NCBI GenBank assembly: GCA_966112985.1
Contig: CBHWET010000024.1
Location: 1 to 25,487 of the forward strand
DNA length: 25,487 nt
Reading direction: 5' to 3'
DNA from: CBHWET01 sp966112985
GTDB lineage: Bacteria > Verrucomicrobiota > Verrucomicrobiia > Limisphaerales > JACDHS01
Every line of letters starts with the position of its first letter. Positions within the stretch are counted from its first letter, which is position 1. Below are positions 14,541 through 23,398 of the stretch, piece by piece. Position numbers and translations under genes: made by a program. The notes under the pieces are model-generated. The model was given only the letters and a program-made list of their open reading frames with translations, did no database searches and was not told the DNA's origin.

Positions 14541-16846
14541 TGAGCAAAGAAGCGTTTTCGCTGCTTAGCCCAGGTATCCAACAGGCAATTTGGAAAATGG
14601 GTTGGCGTGAGTTCAAGCCTATTCAGGTCGAGGCCATTAATGTAGTTTGCGAGTCAGATCGTCATATCGTGATTTGCGCCCAGACCGCAGGCGGAAAAAC
14701 AGAGGCCGCATTCTTACCCATTCTGTCCAAATTGGCGGTCGATCCACAGCCATCAGTTCAGGCCCTCTATATCGGGCCGCTTAAAGCTCTCATCAACGAC
14801 CAATTTCGTCGACTCGAAGACCTATGCACCAATTTAGATATTCCGGTGCATCGTTGGCATGGGGACGTGCCGGCTAATCAAAAGAAAGCGCTCAGAGATA
14901 AGCCCGGAGGCATTCTCCTGATCACGCCCGAATCTCTTGAATCGAATTTTATTAATTTCGGCGCACACGTTTCACGCGTTTATAGCCACCTGTCATTCAT
15001 CGTTATTGACGAGTTACACTCCTTCCTTAGTAACGTCAGAGGCGTTCACCTTCAAAGCCTGCTGAGTCGTCTCAACCACGCAGCGGGGTGCAAGCCGCGT
15101 CTGATCGGCCTGTCGGCTACTTTGGCGAATCCTTCATTAGCGCGGGCATTTTTGGCACCCGACTCCATTGAGTCAGTGCAGGTAATCGAGAACACGGCCG
15201 TCAAACGCGAAATAAAATTCGGGATTAAATCGTTTTTGCAGAAACCGCGAGCCAGCACCGCGCCAAGACTCAACGCTGAACAAGCCCTGTTATTTTCGGA
15301 AAAATCCCAAATGCTGCTGGAGAAATCTGAAAAGAAAAGGGCCGCAGAAACGGTAGCGAAATCTTCGCACGCCGAATCGTGCTTAACGGATGAGTTCGAC
15401 GAGATCGCTGATGACGTCATCAAGAACTTCCAGCTTTCAACCAACTTGATTTTTGGCAATTCGAAGCAATCGATCGAAGTCTTGGCTGACCGGTTACACC
15501 AACGCGTCCGCCGTGAAAAATGGCCTACCGACCCATTTGTCGTACACCACGGCTCATTATCCAAAGACCTGCGGGAAGATGCTGAAGCAATGCTGAAGAG
15601 CGGGATGCCGACGACCGCCCTTTGCTCCAGCACTTTGGAAATGGGAATTGATATTGGACACGTCCGTGTCGTGGGACAGCTCGACACGCCATGGAGTGTG
15701 GCTTCCATGGTCCAACGGCTCGGCCGATCCGGCAGACGGTCAGGTGAAGCCTCGACTATGAGGATGTACGTACTGGAAGAATCGCCTTCAAGTGATAGCT
15801 CTCTGACAGATTTGTTGTACCCCGATGTGTTGCGGGCAATTGCCATGACCCGTCTCATGCTCGCTAAGTGGTTGGAACCCTTTGAGAGCGACCGCATGCA
15901 TCTTAGTACTCTAGTACATCAAACCTTGAGCTGCTTAAGGCAGACAGGCGGAATGCGTGCAGCAGACTTATATCTTACGCTCTGCCAACGCGGCCCGTTT
16001 CGACGAATCAGTCAGAATCAATTTATCGTCCTGTTGCGAGGCTTGCGCGCCCACCAGCTGATCGAGCAAATGTCAACTGGCGAAGTTATTTTAGCCTTGC
16101 TGGGCGAACGAATCACGTCGGCTGCCGATTTCTATGCCGCGTTCCAAACGTCCGAAGAGTTTTCGATTCGGAACGGAGATGAAGCGATCGGAAAACTAGC
16201 GTCCAGCATTATACCTCCAGTTGGTGAACATTTGCTTCTGGCGGGAAGACGATGGCTCGTACAGGAAATCTTAATCCATCAAAAACTCGTCCTCGTCACG
16301 TTTTCTCCTGGAGGCAAGCCGCCACCTTTTCGAGGTGCCGCTGGAGAAATTCACACTCGCATCATACAGGAAATGCGAATGGTTTTGTTTGAAAACAACG
16401 AACCATCTTATATCGACGAGAACAGCAAGTTGCTGCTGCGTGCAGCCCGGCGCACTGCACAGTTGGTCAAATTACATGAAAACGATGTGATTGTAGCCCA
16501 TCAAAGTATTCAGTGGTTCCCTTGGGCTGGCACTCGCGCCATTACAACTCTCGCGCTACTTGCGAAATTCTGTCAAATTCCCTGTGAAACCGATCGACTA
16601 TCGCTGACCTACGGCCTCGCTTCATTGGACGACTTTTCCGAACATCTTCGTAAGGTTCTTGATTCTGCAATCGAAGAACGTGCTTTAGCGCGCCTGCTGC
16701 CGGTTCGAGCAACGGAGAAATACGACGATTTTGTCCCGGATCAATTATTGGATGAAGGCAATGTTTTGTCGCGTTTAAATATAACCGAGGCGAAGGAATG
16801 TTGCCAAAGAATGTTGAAGAGTATGCGATCTCGCACAGCGGAATAA
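14540..16846 (+). CDS. sngC: Shango SngC-type DEAD/DEAH helicase (Lhr/BrxHI-like)
   Basis: A 768-residue superfamily 2 helicase of the Lhr-like group. Motifs in order are the Q-like FKPIQVEAI, motif I AQTAGGKTE (about 47-56), motif Ia IGPLKALIND, TPESLES, motif II VIDELHS (DELH, about 155-161), motif III GLSAT (about 190), motif IV-V region FVVHHGSLSKDLRE and ALCSSTLEMGIDIGHV, and motif VI QRLGRSGRR (about 391-400). The C-terminal half carries the Lhr-type winged-helix and accessory region and ends without an extra nuclease domain. All catalytic motifs look intact. With the TerB protein and BrxD-like ATPase directly upstream it completes the Shango trio. A 41-bp gap separates it from a convergent pseudogene; no terminator hairpin is visible there. 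Confidence 0.9.
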   Translation: MSKEAFSLLSPGIQQAIWKMGWREFKPIQVEAINVVCESDRHIVICAQTAGGKTEAAFLPILSKLAVDPQPSVQALYIGPLKALINDQFRRLEDLCTNLDIPVHRWHGDVPANQKKALRDKPGGILLITPESLESNFINFGAHVSRVYSHLSFIVIDELHSFLSNVRGVHLQSLLSRLNHAAGCKPRLIGLSATLANPSLARAFLAPDSIESVQVIENTAVKREIKFGIKSFLQKPRASTAPRLNAEQALLFSEKSQMLLEKSEKKRAAETVAKSSHAESCLTDEFDEIADDVIKNFQLSTNLIFGNSKQSIEVLADRLHQRVRREKWPTDPFVVHHGSLSKDLREDAEAMLKSGMPTTALCSSTLEMGIDIGHVRVVGQLDTPWSVASMVQRLGRSGRRSGEASTMRMYVLEESPSSDSSLTDLLYPDVLRAIAMTRLMLAKWLEPFESDRMHLSTLVHQTLSCLRQTGGMRAADLYLTLCQRGPFRRISQNQFIVLLRGLRAHQLIEQMSTGEVILALLGERITSAADFYAAFQTSEEFSIRNGDEAIGKLASSIIPPVGEHLLLAGRRWLVQEILIHQKLVLVTFSPGGKPPPFRGAAGEIHTRIIQEMRMVLFENNEPSYIDENSKLLLRAARRTAQLVKLHENDVIVAHQSIQWFPWAGTRAITTLALLAKFCQIPCETDRLSLTYGLASLDDFSEHLRKVLDSAIEERALARLLPVRATEKYDDFVPDQLLDEGNVLSRLNITEAKECCQRMLKSMRSRTAE

Positions 16847-16887
16847 ATGAGCATTAAATCAATACCGAGTCAGCGAGACATGTTGGA

Positions 16888-17341
16888 TTAAAAGGATTCG
16901 ATTATTCGTCTCTCTTTCAACCGAATCTCCAACTCAATCCGAGTTCCTTTCCCGGGTTCGCTTAAGATATGGAACTTTCCATGCATATTGCGAATCGCGA
17001 ACCCCGAGCTGGGTGATTCTCCCGCAGGCGCATCGCTCGAGGCATCCTGTTTTCCATTCACTGCGTAGTGAATGCTCGCGGTAGTCATACCGCAGCTGCT
17101 GAACCACGAAACGACGCTCGCATAGTAGCCTTCCATATCGTGAATGACGTGGAATTTATGGCCATTGCCGGTGGTGTAAATTTGCTTCGCAAAGAGGCCG
17201 CCAGATCGCAGGACCGTAATCCGCGCTCGCATGAGATGCTCCGGTGCCAATCAGCAGCGCGGCCGCTGTAATAACGGAAGACTTACGAAACAAAGCCGCC
17301 GATTTGGGCTGTTTCAGCAAGTGAGTTCGATGATTTTTCAT
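16888..17341 (-). pseudogene. Chimeric remnant: N-acetylmuramoyl-L-alanine amidase N-part joined to histidine-kinase end
   Basis: The remnant starts at 17341 with a signal-peptide-like sequence (ASH|ASADYGPAIW after a hydrophobic core). A frameshift follows just after ADYGPAIW, then amidase sequence: YTTGNGHKFHVIHDMEGYYA, TTASIHYAVNGKQDASSDAP. The HD and HY histidines would be zinc ligands of an Amidase_2 domain. One base is missing near 17018, after APAGE; in the restored frame the DNA encodes ITQ, and the similarity stops at about 17008. From there the product reads GFAIRNMHGKFHILSEPGKG then TRIELEI, the C-terminal G2-box region of a NarX/DegS-type histidine-kinase ATPase domain, itself missing residues. 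Two unrelated genes have been joined by a deletion, and neither can be functional. The kinase end probably belonged with the response regulator upstream. Confidence 0.7.
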
Positions 17342-17501
17342 AGTTTTCAGGTTTATTTAGTCGCGCCCTCGGATAAGAACTCATCCACACTGAGAAAAAT
17401 CCGAGGGTTAATGGACCGAAAGCCTAGGAGAATCGAAAAGCCACGAATATGGCCATTTCCAATGGTTTTGGAGAAAAGATATGCCTCGGATGGCAGTAAA
17501 C

Positions 17502-17517
17502 TAATCAATATTGATTA
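17502..17517. promoter_or_regulatory. 16-bp perfect palindrome (possible operator)
   Basis: TAATCAATATTGATTA is a perfect palindrome lying between the broken response regulator and the amidase remnant. It is AT-rich and has operator-like symmetry. With both flanking genes broken, it may be a relic of their former control. Confidence 0.35.
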
Positions 17518-17537
17518 CCCGGAGCGCCCGCTCCCCG

Positions 17538-18180
17538 TCACGATGCCTGGGACGTTCCCTTACCCAAAAACTTCACGACCGCTTCCGTGCGCGTTTGCAC
17601 ATGCAACTTCTCGTAAATGTTGCGCAAATGGCTTCGCACTGTCGCTTCGCTGATCGTCAACAGGTCAGCAATTTTTTTGTCGGTGATATCCCTTGGCTAG
17701 GAGATTGAGAATTTCGAGTTCCCTTTTCGAAAGGTCGTTCGCTTCATCGACGGAAGCTTGCCGTTGGAAATGCAACACAACCCTTCGTGCAATGGAACTA
17801 GACATGGCCGAACCGCCACGATGCACATCGGAGACCGCTCGTAAGATTTCGGACGGCTCCGATTGTTTAATAAGATAACCACTGGCTCCAGCTTTGAGAG
17901 AATTGAAGATCAACTCGTCGTCTTCAAACGAGGTCAACATCACGATCTGCAATTTCGGATTCGCCTCCTTCAATTTGGCCAGGCATTCAATTCCAGACAT
18001 CTTTGGCAGATTGATGTCCATCAGAACGACGTCAGGCCATTGCTCGGGCATCTCCTTCAGAGCGACCTCCCCGTTGGCAAACGTCTTCAGGCATTGAAAC
18101 CCGGTGGTGGCATTGAACAAGAAACTAAGCCCCTCACGAATGCGGCTATCATCTTCAACAATGGCAACTTTGATGCACAT
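17538..18180 (-). pseudogene. NarL/LuxR-family response regulator, frameshifted before the HTH
   Basis: The N-terminal receiver domain is intact: acidic pocket EDD (9-11), phospho-acceptor Asp55 in VVLMDINLP, Thr83 in VMLTS and Lys105 in GYLIK. The linker and the start of the HTH (LSKRELEILNLLAKGY) follow, after which the frame fails at about 17684-17690 and stops at 17665. In the shifted frame the rest of the LuxR-type HTH is perfectly readable down to TGA 17538-17540: DKKIADLLTISEATVRSHLR, NIYEKLHVQTRTEAVVKFLG. The sequence GGATATCACC suggests loss of one AT from an original GGATATATCACC. If real, the truncated 171-residue product has a receiver but no DNA-binding domain. A single sequencing error could produce the same picture, but the neighbouring kinase and amidase genes are also broken. 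Confidence 0.75.
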
Positions 18181-18366
18181 GGCTCATGCGCGAGCCGTAA
18201 TCACGGCATTTGCGACATTCGGTATATAATTACCGATAAAATAATTTTCAAAGGGAAGCGACCTTTTGCGAATGCGCGTCAGAGGATCAGCGACTCAAGA
18301 CGTCGGTAAACTCTTTAAGTTTTGCTAACTTCACTAAGCCGCGAAGCGATCGCTGTGTGGGCCGTT

Positions 18367-19506
18367 TTAGCTGCTGTCAAGCGCCTCTAATACCCTTTGC
18401 GTACTGTAGTCTAATGGAATTTTTTCCTGTTCGAGCCGACTTTTCGACCGTTGCACTTCTGCGAAAGCCTCTGCCTCACAACCTGTAAGATTCTTTGGAA
18501 CATGACCAGCCTTCTCACCTGGCCCACATAGCGATTGGAAACTTCGCAGAGTTCCCATGCACATCATTACGCTGCGAACGTGTGGATAATGTGCCCGAAG
18601 CCGCGCAAGAATATGGAAACCATGTTCGTCGATATCACCCCAATATACAACGTGACAGTCGGCCAGCCATTCGACTTGGTGTAGCAGTTCAGCGGCGTTT
18701 CCTTGCCCCCATATCGCCAGCGTTCCGGGCGCTGCCGGCAGACACTCCAAATTCATTAGGTTTTCAGTGATGATAACTTTCAGACTTCTTCCAGGTAAGT
18801 TACGAAAGCAATCCAGCGGTAGGCCCATGCGATTCTCGGTGAGGCGCAAATTGACGGTTAATTTCGGATCGAGAGACCGAAATCGAATTGTCGGTTCTAG
18901 GGGACGCAAACCGAACTTTGTTTCGAAAGAATTTCCTGTAGGGCACGTGGCTTCCGCGGGCAGTAAAAAGAGCAGCAAACTGGTCAATACTTCTTTGTGC
19001 TCTTGAATGAACTTCGTGTGGACTTGAATCGGGAGCTGTCGAATGTAATGACCTGGCTTGGGATTCTTCAGAAAATACTCACATACGCGCAGAATGCCTT
19101 CCCAGTCAGCAGCAAAATCGATTACCCATTTGACGCGTGACGTCAGCCATGGTTTCAACTGCGGCAATCGCCTTAACGACTCCTCGATGTTCGTGCGAAA
19201 TGCAGCAACTTCTAAGGTCTTGTCGAGCGCAGTCAGATACTCGGCCTCCGTGTCGAATCTGACTTGCATCGGGAGTCGTTGTGTTCCCCAGCGCCGAGTA
19301 TTTATGCTGTCGTATTCAATCTTGTATCCAAAATTGCCGTAAGCTAATTCCTCTATCTCCCGCTTAAGCTTGGCAAAATCATCCGATGGAGATGGTTGAC
19401 CGAAACGGATAACGACCGGAAAAACGGTTTCTCCGGAAACAATAGATCTGAGAACGTCCTGGTATTTGCGTTCTGCCTTTAGCCTGATTTGACTTGGTGT
19501 CAGCAC
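18367..19506 (-). CDS. jetD: Wadjet type I JetD nuclease (DUF3322/DUF2220)
   Basis: A 379-residue protein with an N-terminal DUF3322 region (LTPSQIRLKAERKY through TSRVKWVIDFAADWEGILRV) and a C-terminal DUF2220 Toprim-like domain related to topoisomerase VI/Spo11. Toprim acidic residues are the Glu in VIITENLMNL (about 247) and the Asp pair in VVYWGDIDEHGFHIL (about 290-293). In Wadjet, JetD is the nuclease that cuts circular DNA once JetABC has extruded a loop. It is the last gene of the operon, starting at a GTG 3 bp after the jetC stop. The catalytic residues look intact, so the system should be competent. No clear terminator follows in the 186 bp before the response-regulator pseudogene. 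Confidence 0.93.
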   Translation of the reverse strand: MLTPSQIRLKAERKYQDVLRSIVSGETVFPVVIRFGQPSPSDDFAKLKREIEELAYGNFGYKIEYDSINTRRWGTQRLPMQVRFDTEAEYLTALDKTLEVAAFRTNIEESLRRLPQLKPWLTSRVKWVIDFAADWEGILRVCEYFLKNPKPGHYIRQLPIQVHTKFIQEHKEVLTSLLLFLLPAEATCPTGNSFETKFGLRPLEPTIRFRSLDPKLTVNLRLTENRMGLPLDCFRNLPGRSLKVIITENLMNLECLPAAPGTLAIWGQGNAAELLHQVEWLADCHVVYWGDIDEHGFHILARLRAHYPHVRSVMMCMGTLRSFQSLCGPGEKAGHVPKNLTGCEAEAFAEVQRSKSRLEQEKIPLDYSTQRVLEALDSS

Positions 19507-19509
19507 CGC

Positions 19510-22500
19510 TTAGTTTCGAGCAGCTTCATACTCAGCCCGCGAAGCGCGTTTCAATGTTGACTCGTTGTCGCGCTCCGTCACTAGGTGGTAACTGTGGACA
19601 TAGTCCTCGACAATCCGAGATTTTGCGTCGAACGGATTAACAATTATGAGCTGGAGATCGAGCTTTTTGAACAGCTCCAAAACTCGTTGTGAAAATGCCT
19701 CGTCAGTCTTGCCGAACACTTCATCGACCGCGATGACCCGAAAACAATCCCGATCGTCTCCGTTGCCTGTGAGACCGTATTGAGCCGTAATGGCCGAGCC
19801 GAGAATCATGAATGTCAAGAAGCTTTTTTGCCCGCCTGATTTTCCAGAAGAGCCGGCGTAGTATTCCACCTCGCTGTCGTCGTGCTCAGATAGCCGTTTA
19901 ACACCATAATCCAACCAGTTGCGGACATCCGTAACCCGGTTGGTCCATTCGGGTTCTTTGTCAAAGCGCGTGATGAGCTTTCGTATTTGCTCAAAAATCC
20001 GCTTCAACTCAGCCTCGTTCGGTTGAATGCCACTCGATAAACATGAGCGCAGTTCGCCCAAGAATGCTTTGATTTCATCGGATCGCGCAGGGGCAACGAT
20101 TATGCGCGCGTAGGTCCCTGGGGTAAATTCGATTTTGCGCAAAGAAGCGTTAACGCCATCAATCCGCTCCTTTATGTCTTTTTCATCCTGCTCCAACTTG
20201 CTCTTGAATGCGGCCAGACTCAAAATTAATTCTTGGTTCAAGAGTGAAAAAAAGCGTTCTTTGTAGGCAGGCAATTGTTCCTTATCGATTTGTTCGGCCA
20301 ATTTGACAAAGCCCGGCCCGTATTCGATTCCGGGCCTGAGGTCTTTCGTTTCTTCAGGATATGCGGTCAGGAAGCCCTGCATTTCGGGCAATAAAAAATT
20401 CGTTGCCTGAGTGATGATGCTGGTCTGGGCATTGATTTTGTTCTGAATCTTTTTCTCAACGGCCTCCCTGACGTCGGCAATGTTGTCGATACCCAGCTTC
20501 TTTTCTTCTTGAACGGCAACAATTCCCTCTATTGCTTCGGCAAACCCATCAGGGGGAGATTTAATAATTTCACGAAGCTTGTTGGCGACTCTCTGATTGT
20601 CTTCCCGTTTGATTTTGATACCGCCGATGATCTGGTTAACCGCCGAAATCTTTTTTTCCCGAGTAGTGAGACGCTCTTTTGTTTTTTCCAATTCCTTTTG
20701 AAGCTCGCGGATCTTGTCGTTGTTTGCAGTAAGTGATGCTTTTTCGCGATCCAGCCGGTCAATTCTTTCGCGCTCCATCGCTGGGTTAATTGAGGAAAAG
20801 TCATTCACTTCTACAATGGCCTCGATCGCTGCGATTTTGCGCTTGGCAGCGGCAACTTGTTCATCGGATTGGCGAAGCTTCGAATCGGTAGTCTTGATCC
20901 GTTCCGAAAGACTCTCTACCTCCTCCATCAACGAAGCCAGTTTCGACTGTGTGTTCCAACCCAGCACGTAATGGGAACGATCACTGATGCGAGCGGAATC
21001 ATCCTTAACGTGCCTATTGCGGTTGCGGATCAACCCCTCGACAGTAAGACCGAAATCAACATCGTTGAGTTGTTGAACGTTTGAGCAACAGATGTGATTG
21101 AAGCGCTGGGCAATTTCCGATTGAACCCAGCGGATCAACGGGCTGTCTTCCTTAAAGTCAAGACGAGCTGGCACGCGACGCGGGTCCTGCATAATGTCGA
21201 GTTTCGAGGGATGGACTACAGCCGGAACCCTAAGATATACGAGACGCCCTCCAAGATGAGTTTTATTGACGAATGCGGTGACAATGGAGTAGCGGCTCTC
21301 GGGGACCAGTAATGATATGCCAAAACCATGAAGCAATCGCTCCATTGCACCGGTCCACTGCTTATATTCGGACTTCACCTCAATGAGTTCACCAGCGAAC
21401 GGGAGTTGGGACAGGTCTAGACCGGTCCCATCACAAATGGCCTCCCGGATCTCAAGTAGCTGATGCGGGATTAGTACACGAGCATCTCGTACACTTTGTG
21501 CTTCTCGGGCGACTTGATCCCGTTGTGTCTCCAAATGCCTTTTGGTCACCGCCACATCGACTCGCTTTTGCTCCTGAGCCGTCAGATTGCTCGACAGCGT
21601 TCCTTTTTCGATAAGTAGCTTCTGCCTCAACGCACTAAACTGTTCTTCGGTGTTGATTGCAGTGCTAAGACCAAGAACACCTGCATTGCCTTTGACCTTA
21701 TTAAGGGCAGCCTGCTTGATGTCGCGCTGTTTGCCAGCATCTTCGATCTCTTTTACGATGTCATTAATTCGCGCTCCAACTTTGTCCGATTCGATAGCGC
21801 GAACCAATGAAACCTGCTGTTCGTGGTCGGAATTCTGTTCAGCTTGGAGTTCGGTCAATTCCACGATTCGTTCGCACTGTTCGAATTCCAATCTTTCATC
21901 GTTGGCAATACGCAATTTCAATTCCTTGTCTGCATAATAGTAAGGGACGAAGGTCTTGAGAAATTCGAGCCCTTCCCTGGACTTTTCAGCCTCCTCGAGT
22001 TTGCTGAAACGTTCTGCAATTGGACGAAGAATCAACAATTGGGCTTCCGCCCGCTCGATGGCGTCCCAGCACCCGCTTAATTGTGAAAAATGAGGTTTCA
22101 GGTGTTCGTTGATGAATTTCGGAGTATCGGAAGGCTCCAAGAGATGCCGACGGATGAACGAGTTGAGGTCGTTTACTTCCTTGACTCCGATCACTTGGTT
22201 GAACACTTCTAAAGCGCCTTGCCCTTTAATGCCTAGATAACTGCGAAACTTTGTTTCGTAGGCAGTAAACGATCCTCCGACTTCAAAACCATGCAATTGC
22301 AATGAACGCTTCACATCACGACCGGAGCCGAGTTGGGTAAGGTGTTCTTTTATGTTCCGATCCTGCCGAGCAATGAGGTAATATTGATCGTAATCGTCGT
22401 TCGAAACCCATAGTATCTGAGCCAAAGTTACGTCTGCACCAGTGATTTCATTAGAGAAAACGCCGAGTAGGATCGATTGCTCGCCTTCGGCGCGATGGTA

Positions 22501-22845
22501 TTTAGGAATAGCTGTTGCTGAGTCTTCCTGACTCGAAGAACTGTAGGCACCCCGAATGTAAGTCTTCTTTGTCCTATCGCGCCGCGTCGCTTTCATCTTC
22601 TGATCAAGGGACGCGTCGTTAAATGAGAGTTTTCCTGGCGGTACCAATAATGTGCGGAGAGCGTCAGCAGCTGTTGACTTGCCAGCGCCGTTCCCTCCAG
22701 AGATTAACGTCCATCGGCAATCCGGCATAAGCCGCTCAATCTTGCCATTGAAAGTGCCCCAATTTAGCATTTCTAGGCGTTTCAACCTGAAGCCCGGGAG
22801 AGCAGGCAGACCGTCAGGTCTCTTGATTGGAATTAGCGTCTGCAT
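19510..22845 (-). CDS. jetC: Wadjet type I JetC, SMC/MukB-like ATPase
   Basis: An 1111-residue SMC-like motor. Walker A is GGNGAGKS (50-57) after the typical LNWGTFNG. Long coiled coils flank a hinge region at about 470-620 that contains the JetC-typical LPFAGELIEVKSEYKQW. The ABC signature SGKSGGQKSF is near 1000 and Walker B VIAVDEVFGKTDE near 1037. The second coiled-coil arm includes KELEKTKERLTTREKKISAV. In Wadjet, JetC dimers with the kleisin JetA and JetB extrude DNA loops, and small circles are recognised when extrusion stalls. The gene overlaps jetB by 32 bp, so their expression is coupled. All ATPase motifs are intact. Confidence 0.95.
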   Translation of the reverse strand: MQTLIPIKRPDGLPALPGFRLKRLEMLNWGTFNGKIERLMPDCRWTLISGGNGAGKSTAADALRTLLVPPGKLSFNDASLDQKMKATRRDRTKKTYIRGAYSSSSQEDSATAIPKYHRAEGEQSILLGVFSNEITGADVTLAQILWVSNDDYDQYYLIARQDRNIKEHLTQLGSGRDVKRSLQLHGFEVGGSFTAYETKFRSYLGIKGQGALEVFNQVIGVKEVNDLNSFIRRHLLEPSDTPKFINEHLKPHFSQLSGCWDAIERAEAQLLILRPIAERFSKLEEAEKSREGLEFLKTFVPYYYADKELKLRIANDERLEFEQCERIVELTELQAEQNSDHEQQVSLVRAIESDKVGARINDIVKEIEDAGKQRDIKQAALNKVKGNAGVLGLSTAINTEEQFSALRQKLLIEKGTLSSNLTAQEQKRVDVAVTKRHLETQRDQVAREAQSVRDARVLIPHQLLEIREAICDGTGLDLSQLPFAGELIEVKSEYKQWTGAMERLLHGFGISLLVPESRYSIVTAFVNKTHLGGRLVYLRVPAVVHPSKLDIMQDPRRVPARLDFKEDSPLIRWVQSEIAQRFNHICCSNVQQLNDVDFGLTVEGLIRNRNRHVKDDSARISDRSHYVLGWNTQSKLASLMEEVESLSERIKTTDSKLRQSDEQVAAAKRKIAAIEAIVEVNDFSSINPAMERERIDRLDREKASLTANNDKIRELQKELEKTKERLTTREKKISAVNQIIGGIKIKREDNQRVANKLREIIKSPPDGFAEAIEGIVAVQEEKKLGIDNIADVREAVEKKIQNKINAQTSIITQATNFLLPEMQGFLTAYPEETKDLRPGIEYGPGFVKLAEQIDKEQLPAYKERFFSLLNQELILSLAAFKSKLEQDEKDIKERIDGVNASLRKIEFTPGTYARIIVAPARSDEIKAFLGELRSCLSSGIQPNEAELKRIFEQIRKLITRFDKEPEWTNRVTDVRNWLDYGVKRLSEHDDSEVEYYAGSSGKSGGQKSFLTFMILGSAITAQYGLTGNGDDRDCFRVIAVDEVFGKTDEAFSQRVLELFKKLDLQLIIVNPFDAKSRIVEDYVHSYHLVTERDNESTLKRASRAEYEAARN

Positions 22846-23398
22846 AAGTCTTCAAGCGGGTTTTAATTTCTTCGAGTTGCTGGGGGCCTAGTTTCGCCTT
22901 GATGATCGGCTTGACCTCATAGGTGTCCGGGTCCTCGGATATTTTCTGCAGAAACCCGAGATCAACCAGCTTCTGAATTGCTGAAGATACTCGGTTTGAA
23001 TCTCGAACTTGATTAGTTGTCTCAGCGAGGAATGCTGAAACTAGGTCTTGGAGCTCTCCCTCCGTCTTCGTAAGCCGGGTTTCATCGGGCGACGATGTAT
23101 CAAACCGGCAAAATTCCTCCCGCAAACACACTAATAGTAAAGTGGCTTGATATGTAAGTTGGCGACGATGCGTGAGCCGCGGAATGCGATCGATGCCCTC
23201 TATTTCAAATTGACGTAGAAATGCGAAGCCTTCCAACTCATCAAACACGAATTCAAGTCCGATTTGCTGGAAATAGTGGCTGATCTGATCGCGGTGACTG
23301 CGCATCAAATCCCAATCGGTTTGGTCTTTACGATAGATGGGCTCTTTTAAGAGTCGTGTCTTAAGGAAACAAAGCGGGCTGAATTCGATTGAGTTCAT
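22814..23398 (-). CDS. jetB: Wadjet type I JetB (DUF4194, MukE-like)
   Basis: A 194-residue winged-helix protein of the DUF4194 group, the KITE/MukE-like subunit of the JetABC loop extruder. Readable family features are HYFQQIGLEFVFDELEGFAF near the N-terminus, RLTHRRQLTYQATLLLVCLR in the middle and VSSAIQKLVDLGFLQ near the C-terminus. I place the start at the ATG 23396-23398, because it forms a 4-bp ATGA overlap with the jetA stop. An in-frame TTG two codons upstream also exists. The 3' end overlaps jetC by 32 bp, which fits a tightly co-translated operon. Confidence 0.9.
   Translation of the reverse strand: MNSIEFSPLCFLKTRLLKEPIYRKDQTDWDLMRSHRDQISHYFQQIGLEFVFDELEGFAFLRQFEIEGIDRIPRLTHRRQLTYQATLLLVCLREEFCRFDTSSPDETRLTKTEGELQDLVSAFLAETTNQVRDSNRVSSAIQKLVDLGFLQKISEDPDTYEVKPIIKAKLGPQQLEEIKTRLKTYADANSNQET

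Noticed and set aside
13924..14616. Minus-strand frame of 230 codons across the end of the ATPase gene
   Set aside because: It overlaps the Walker B and sensor regions of the ATPase, and its Cys/Arg-rich translation resembles no protein.
15052..15897. Long minus-strand frame of 281 codons inside the helicase gene
   Set aside because: It is antisense to the conserved helicase motifs II-VI, has Ser/Arg-rich low-complexity translation and no recognisable domain: a shadow frame.
17521..17534. GGAGCGCCCGCTCC hairpin as terminator of the response regulator
   Set aside because: The stem is short and is not followed by a T run on the minus strand.
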